Assembly (NCBI GenBank): GCA_021832495.1
Contig: JAKBKR010000072.1
Location: 1 to 8,524, forward strand
Direction of reading: 5' to 3'
DNA from: a bacterium
GTDB lineage: Archaea > Thermoplasmatota > Thermoplasmata > Lutacidiplasmatales > UBA184
DNA: 8,524 nt
Shown piece by piece: positions 6,464 through 8,524 of this stretch (position 1 is its first letter; every line of letters starts with the position of its first letter). A program made the position numbers and the translations under genes. The notes below the pieces were generated by a model that saw only the letters and a program-made list of their open reading frames with translations, did not search any database and was not told the origin of the DNA.

Positions 6464-8092
6464 CTAATTACGTAATCTGCTCGACGCCGGCGGCGCCTCC
6501 TCGTGCGACTCTCGCCAACACAGTCGTGCCAATCGTGCACCCGTCGGAGCAGAGAATCGTAGAGATGCAGTCACGAGCCGGACATCTTCCCGAGTAATCT
6601 CTCCCACACCATCAAGCAAAAGGAACGAAATGGCCAACCCACTGAATGACCCCACTATCACTCGAAGTAGCGGGGATGCCGTCAAGAAGCTGTCCATCCA
6701 CCATCCGATTCCCACCCCTAGAACTGAGCAGATGACGGTCCAAAGGGCTGATCTTGGAGATGTCGCCGTCGCCATTACTAATCTGAGATAGTACAGGTTT
6801 GCTGCCAGTCCTACAAGCGATGAGACCAGAATCGAAATCGAGGCGGACAGGAGCACGCTTCCTGTGGGGACGATAGCGATAGGGGGTAAAAGGAGATACA
6901 TGGTGACAAATAGCGTGAAAGTTTGGGCACCCGCGATGTAGAGTTCCAATCGCTGTCGCCCAATGGCTACCAGAGCTGTAAATATCAGGGCACTATAGGA
7001 TGCAGGAATCACACTTATTGCCAAAACAAACATCGCGTCAGTGCCTGAAAGGTACTCTGGTGTTGTGAAGACTTGGAGGAGGTCTGAGCTGAAAACAGCC
7101 ACAATCACCGAGGCAGGCACAATTAGCATTGCCGAAAAACGAAGAACCCTCTGTACGTGAGTCCGGATTTCTTGGATTGCATGCCGATGGTGAAGGCCCG
7201 AGACGAGAGGGAAGAGGGGAGTTGCCACCGCTGTTGCCAGTGAAAGTAGCACTAGCCGGAATCCATTCGCGGCATTAAAGATGTTCAGTTCTCGAACGCC
7301 GGTCACAGCGGCCACGACGAACGACATGGAGTTTGTTACTATGAAAGTTAGAGCGAGACTACCCATCAGGGGCCACGCAAATCTGACCATCAAGGTGGCC
7401 TCGGTCCGTCGGAATCCCCCCAATTTCGGGAGGATAGCCGGTAAGCAGCAGAGGGCTGCGACCAAGCCAGCTCCGATGTAGGCTAACGCAATGGCCCAGA
7501 TGGTTGGGGACCATATTGCGACTACTAGGAGGAGAGGAGTGCGGACCAGTACCTCTACCAAGGACGGAAGCTGAGCTCGGATGGAATCCCCTTGCGCGAC
7601 GAACATTTGGGTGAAGACTGCCTCTACTGACCATAGCAACGGGAGTGTCAGAAACGCCGCAAGCAGGTACAAGAGGCTCCCGGCATTAGTGAAGGGCCAG
7701 TTGCCGATGTTAACCGTCGTAAGGATGAGAATGATTGTGCAGGCAGCCGCAGCGATACCAACCCGGAGAAGGAGGTACGTAGATGTGCCGTCTAAGGGGG
7801 ACTTGCCTCGAGCTATGAAGTATGTGTAGGCTGACCCCATCCGGAGATCCCCTACACTGCTGATCGAACTAGCTATCAGAAGGAACAATTGTACCGTTCC
7901 TAACAGTGCCTGGCCCTGAGCGGAAACACCGACAAATTTGTAAAGGATTACGCTGCCCACAAACCCCAGCACCTGAACAATCAGTCCAAGTGAAAACACT
8001 CCCGCGGAGCTGAACCCTAACGGGTGCCTTGACTTGGGAACCGAAGTCGGTTCTATGGCGTCGATTCTTGCCTCGGCTGGAGAGGAGAGCAC
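6464..8092 (-). CDS. Polysaccharide (lipid-linked oligosaccharide) flippase, MOP superfamily, Wzx-like
   Basis: A 542-residue, very hydrophobic protein with about 12-14 predicted membrane helices from residue 30 to 495, a polar N-terminal tail and a charged C-terminal tail of about 45 residues. The pattern is that of Wzx/RfbX-type exporters of the MOP superfamily, which flip lipid-linked glycan units across the cytoplasmic membrane. Near the second helix is GDLRMGSAYTYFIARGK (81-97), a segment I associate with archaeal flippases. Other features are the mid-protein FRRTEATLMVRFAWPLMGS (227-245) before the second helix bundle, and FNAANGFRLVLLSLATAVAT (272-291). I start at GTG 8092: a TATA-like box at 8124-8131 puts transcription near 8101, and an AGGTGG lies just ahead of the codon. 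GTG 8113 would add seven residues. It stands alone, with no co-directional neighbour. Codon use is less GC-rich than in the flanking remnants. The transported glycan is unknown; a plain MATE transporter is less likely given the glycan-locus setting. Confidence 0.85.
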   Translation of the reverse strand: MLSSPAEARIDAIEPTSVPKSRHPLGFSSAGVFSLGLIVQVLGFVGSVILYKFVGVSAQGQALLGTVQLFLLIASSISSVGDLRMGSAYTYFIARGKSPLDGTSTYLLLRVGIAAAACTIILILTTVNIGNWPFTNAGSLLYLLAAFLTLPLLWSVEAVFTQMFVAQGDSIRAQLPSLVEVLVRTPLLLVVAIWSPTIWAIALAYIGAGLVAALCCLPAILPKLGGFRRTEATLMVRFAWPLMGSLALTFIVTNSMSFVVAAVTGVRELNIFNAANGFRLVLLSLATAVATPLFPLVSGLHHRHAIQEIRTHVQRVLRFSAMLIVPASVIVAVFSSDLLQVFTTPEYLSGTDAMFVLAISVIPASYSALIFTALVAIGRQRLELYIAGAQTFTLFVTMYLLLPPIAIVPTGSVLLSASISILVSSLVGLAANLYYLRLVMATATSPRSALWTVICSVLGVGIGWWMDSFLTASPLLRVIVGSFSGLAISFLLLDGVGEITREDVRLVTASLRFSAPTGARLARLCWRESHEEAPPASSRLRN

Positions 8093-8123
8093 AAGCCACC
8101 TTTGCGCGGGCACTTCCGTCGTG

Positions 8124-8131
8124 ATATAATA
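8124..8131 (-). promoter_or_regulatory. TATA-like box of the flippase gene
   Basis: On the minus strand TATTATAT lies in an otherwise mixed sequence. Its centre is about 35 bases upstream of GTG 8092, which would leave a leader of about nine bases under archaeal spacing. It is only about 15 bases from GTG 8113, which argues against that start. No bacterial -35 element sits about 17 bases further upstream. Confidence 0.45.
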
Positions 8132-8398
8132 GGGCCCATCAACTCGCGGACCATTGACGCACTTCCAATCCGGTCCCTAGGGAAAGCCTGTTTCCGTTCC
8201 GATTTGAGAGGGGCGTGTATCCCTGAATCGCACGTCGCTTAAGTGGCAGGTACCTCTTGGCAATCACGCCCGCTGATGGGGGATGGTCCCACCGACAGCA
8301 ATCGGCATATGCCTGCATGCCACTCACTGAGGTAGCATGGAGAGTCGGGCGCATGCATTCGTTCTGGTGGTGGGGTTGCGCCTGCGAACCGTCCTCCG
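8132..8398. other. Intergenic stretch between flippase promoter and IS630 left end
   Basis: About 270 bases with no gene I can support. A 71-codon minus-strand frame (8139-8354) has no recognisable motif and would overlap the flippase promoter region. No repeat or RNA structure stood out. Confidence 0.4.
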
Positions 8399-8412
8399 CT
8401 AGTGTCCCGTCC
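8399..8412 (+). repeat. IS630-type left terminal repeat at a CTAG target
   Basis: CTAGTGTCCCGTCC. The element probably starts at G 8402, next to the TA that IS630 elements duplicate. The tip resembles the older IS630 end at 4640-4653 (11 of 14 positions), and the transposase start follows 54 bases further in. The right end is outside the window. Confidence 0.5.
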
Positions 8413-8426
8413 GATGAATGAGTGAG

Positions 8427-8433
8427 TTTATAA
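8427..8433 (+). promoter_or_regulatory. TATA-like box of the second IS630 transposase
   Basis: TTTATAA centred 26 bases upstream of GTG 8456, exactly the archaeal distance from TATA box to transcription start. This predicts a leaderless message beginning at or next to the start codon, and there is no Shine-Dalgarno sequence before it. Confidence 0.5.
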
Positions 8434-8455
8434 CCGGGGTCTCCTTGCCCCTCGT

Positions 8456-8524
8456 GTGCGGGTCGCCCCGGCCATCTCCCTCGCCGCCGAGGAGCGCCGT
8501 CAGCTGGAGAGTTGGGCGCGGGGC
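8456..8524 (+). CDS. IS630-family transposase, N-terminal 23 codons (cut by the window edge)
   Basis: The frame from GTG 8456 reads VRVAPAISLAAEERRQLESW then ARG to the edge, matching the characteristic opening of IS630-type transposases (V.L...ER..LE.WARGR.TP). This part precedes the helix-turn-helix domain that recognises the element's ends. No lesion is seen in the visible codons, in contrast to the older IS630 remnant on the minus strand at 4645-5649. Its inferred left terminal repeat is at 8402 and its TATA-like box at 8427-8433, leaving a leader of practically zero length. The first codon could also be GTG 8454 in another frame, but only the 8456 frame gives the family sequence. Whether the element is complete and active cannot be judged here. 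Confidence 0.72.
   Translation, partial: MRVAPAISLAAEERRQLESWARG

Noticed and set aside
8139..8354. 71-codon minus-strand frame upstream of the flippase
   Set aside because: No motif and no promoter or ribosome site of its own were seen, and it lies next to the flippase promoter.

Overview
The window looks like a piece of a surface-glycan (exopolysaccharide, S-layer or lipid-linked sugar) gene cluster from a GC-rich prokaryote that insertion sequences have broken up. An archaeon, probably a high-GC euryarchaeote or thermoplasmatote, is my best guess, but this is inference. The reasons are TATA-like boxes about 26-30 bases upstream of the chosen starts with little or no leader, start codons without convincing Shine-Dalgarno sites, a flippase whose GDLRMGSAYTYF-type segment recalls archaeal members, and insertion sequences of types common in archaea (IS4/ISH8-like, IS5, IS1634, IS630).

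Layout: (1) 3-131, the N-terminal part of a family 2 glycosyltransferase, entering from outside the window and broken after about 31 residues. (2) 116-1915, an IS1634-like element with one recognisable transposase gene carrying an in-frame stop and a single-base frameshift. (3) 1941-2765, a heavily frameshifted IS5-type transposase remnant. (4) 2885-3892, an intact GDP-mannose 3,5-epimerase-like sugar-nucleotide epimerase (+). (5) 3905-6044, a decayed IS4-type transposase on the minus strand, split by a decayed IS630 element (about 4641-5781) that appears to be nested in it. (6) 6045-6463, no recognisable gene. (7) 6464-8092, an intact multi-spanning polysaccharide flippase (-). (8) 8402-8524, the left end and first 23 codons of a second, undecayed IS630-type transposase that runs off the window (+).

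Only the epimerase and the flippase read as intact, functional host genes. Together with the broken glycosyltransferase they fit one pathway: sugar-nucleotide supply, sugar transfer, then export of the lipid-linked glycan across the membrane. Their base composition is visibly less GC-rich than the insertion-sequence remnants around them. At least five insertion events of different ages can be read here: the IS5, IS4 and older IS630 copies are riddled with lesions, the IS1634-like copy has two, and the IS630 at the right edge shows none in the part visible.

I did not find a credible new defence or RNA-based system. The interest lies in the nested insertions, the broken glycosyltransferase, the plant-type epimerase and the promoter architecture.
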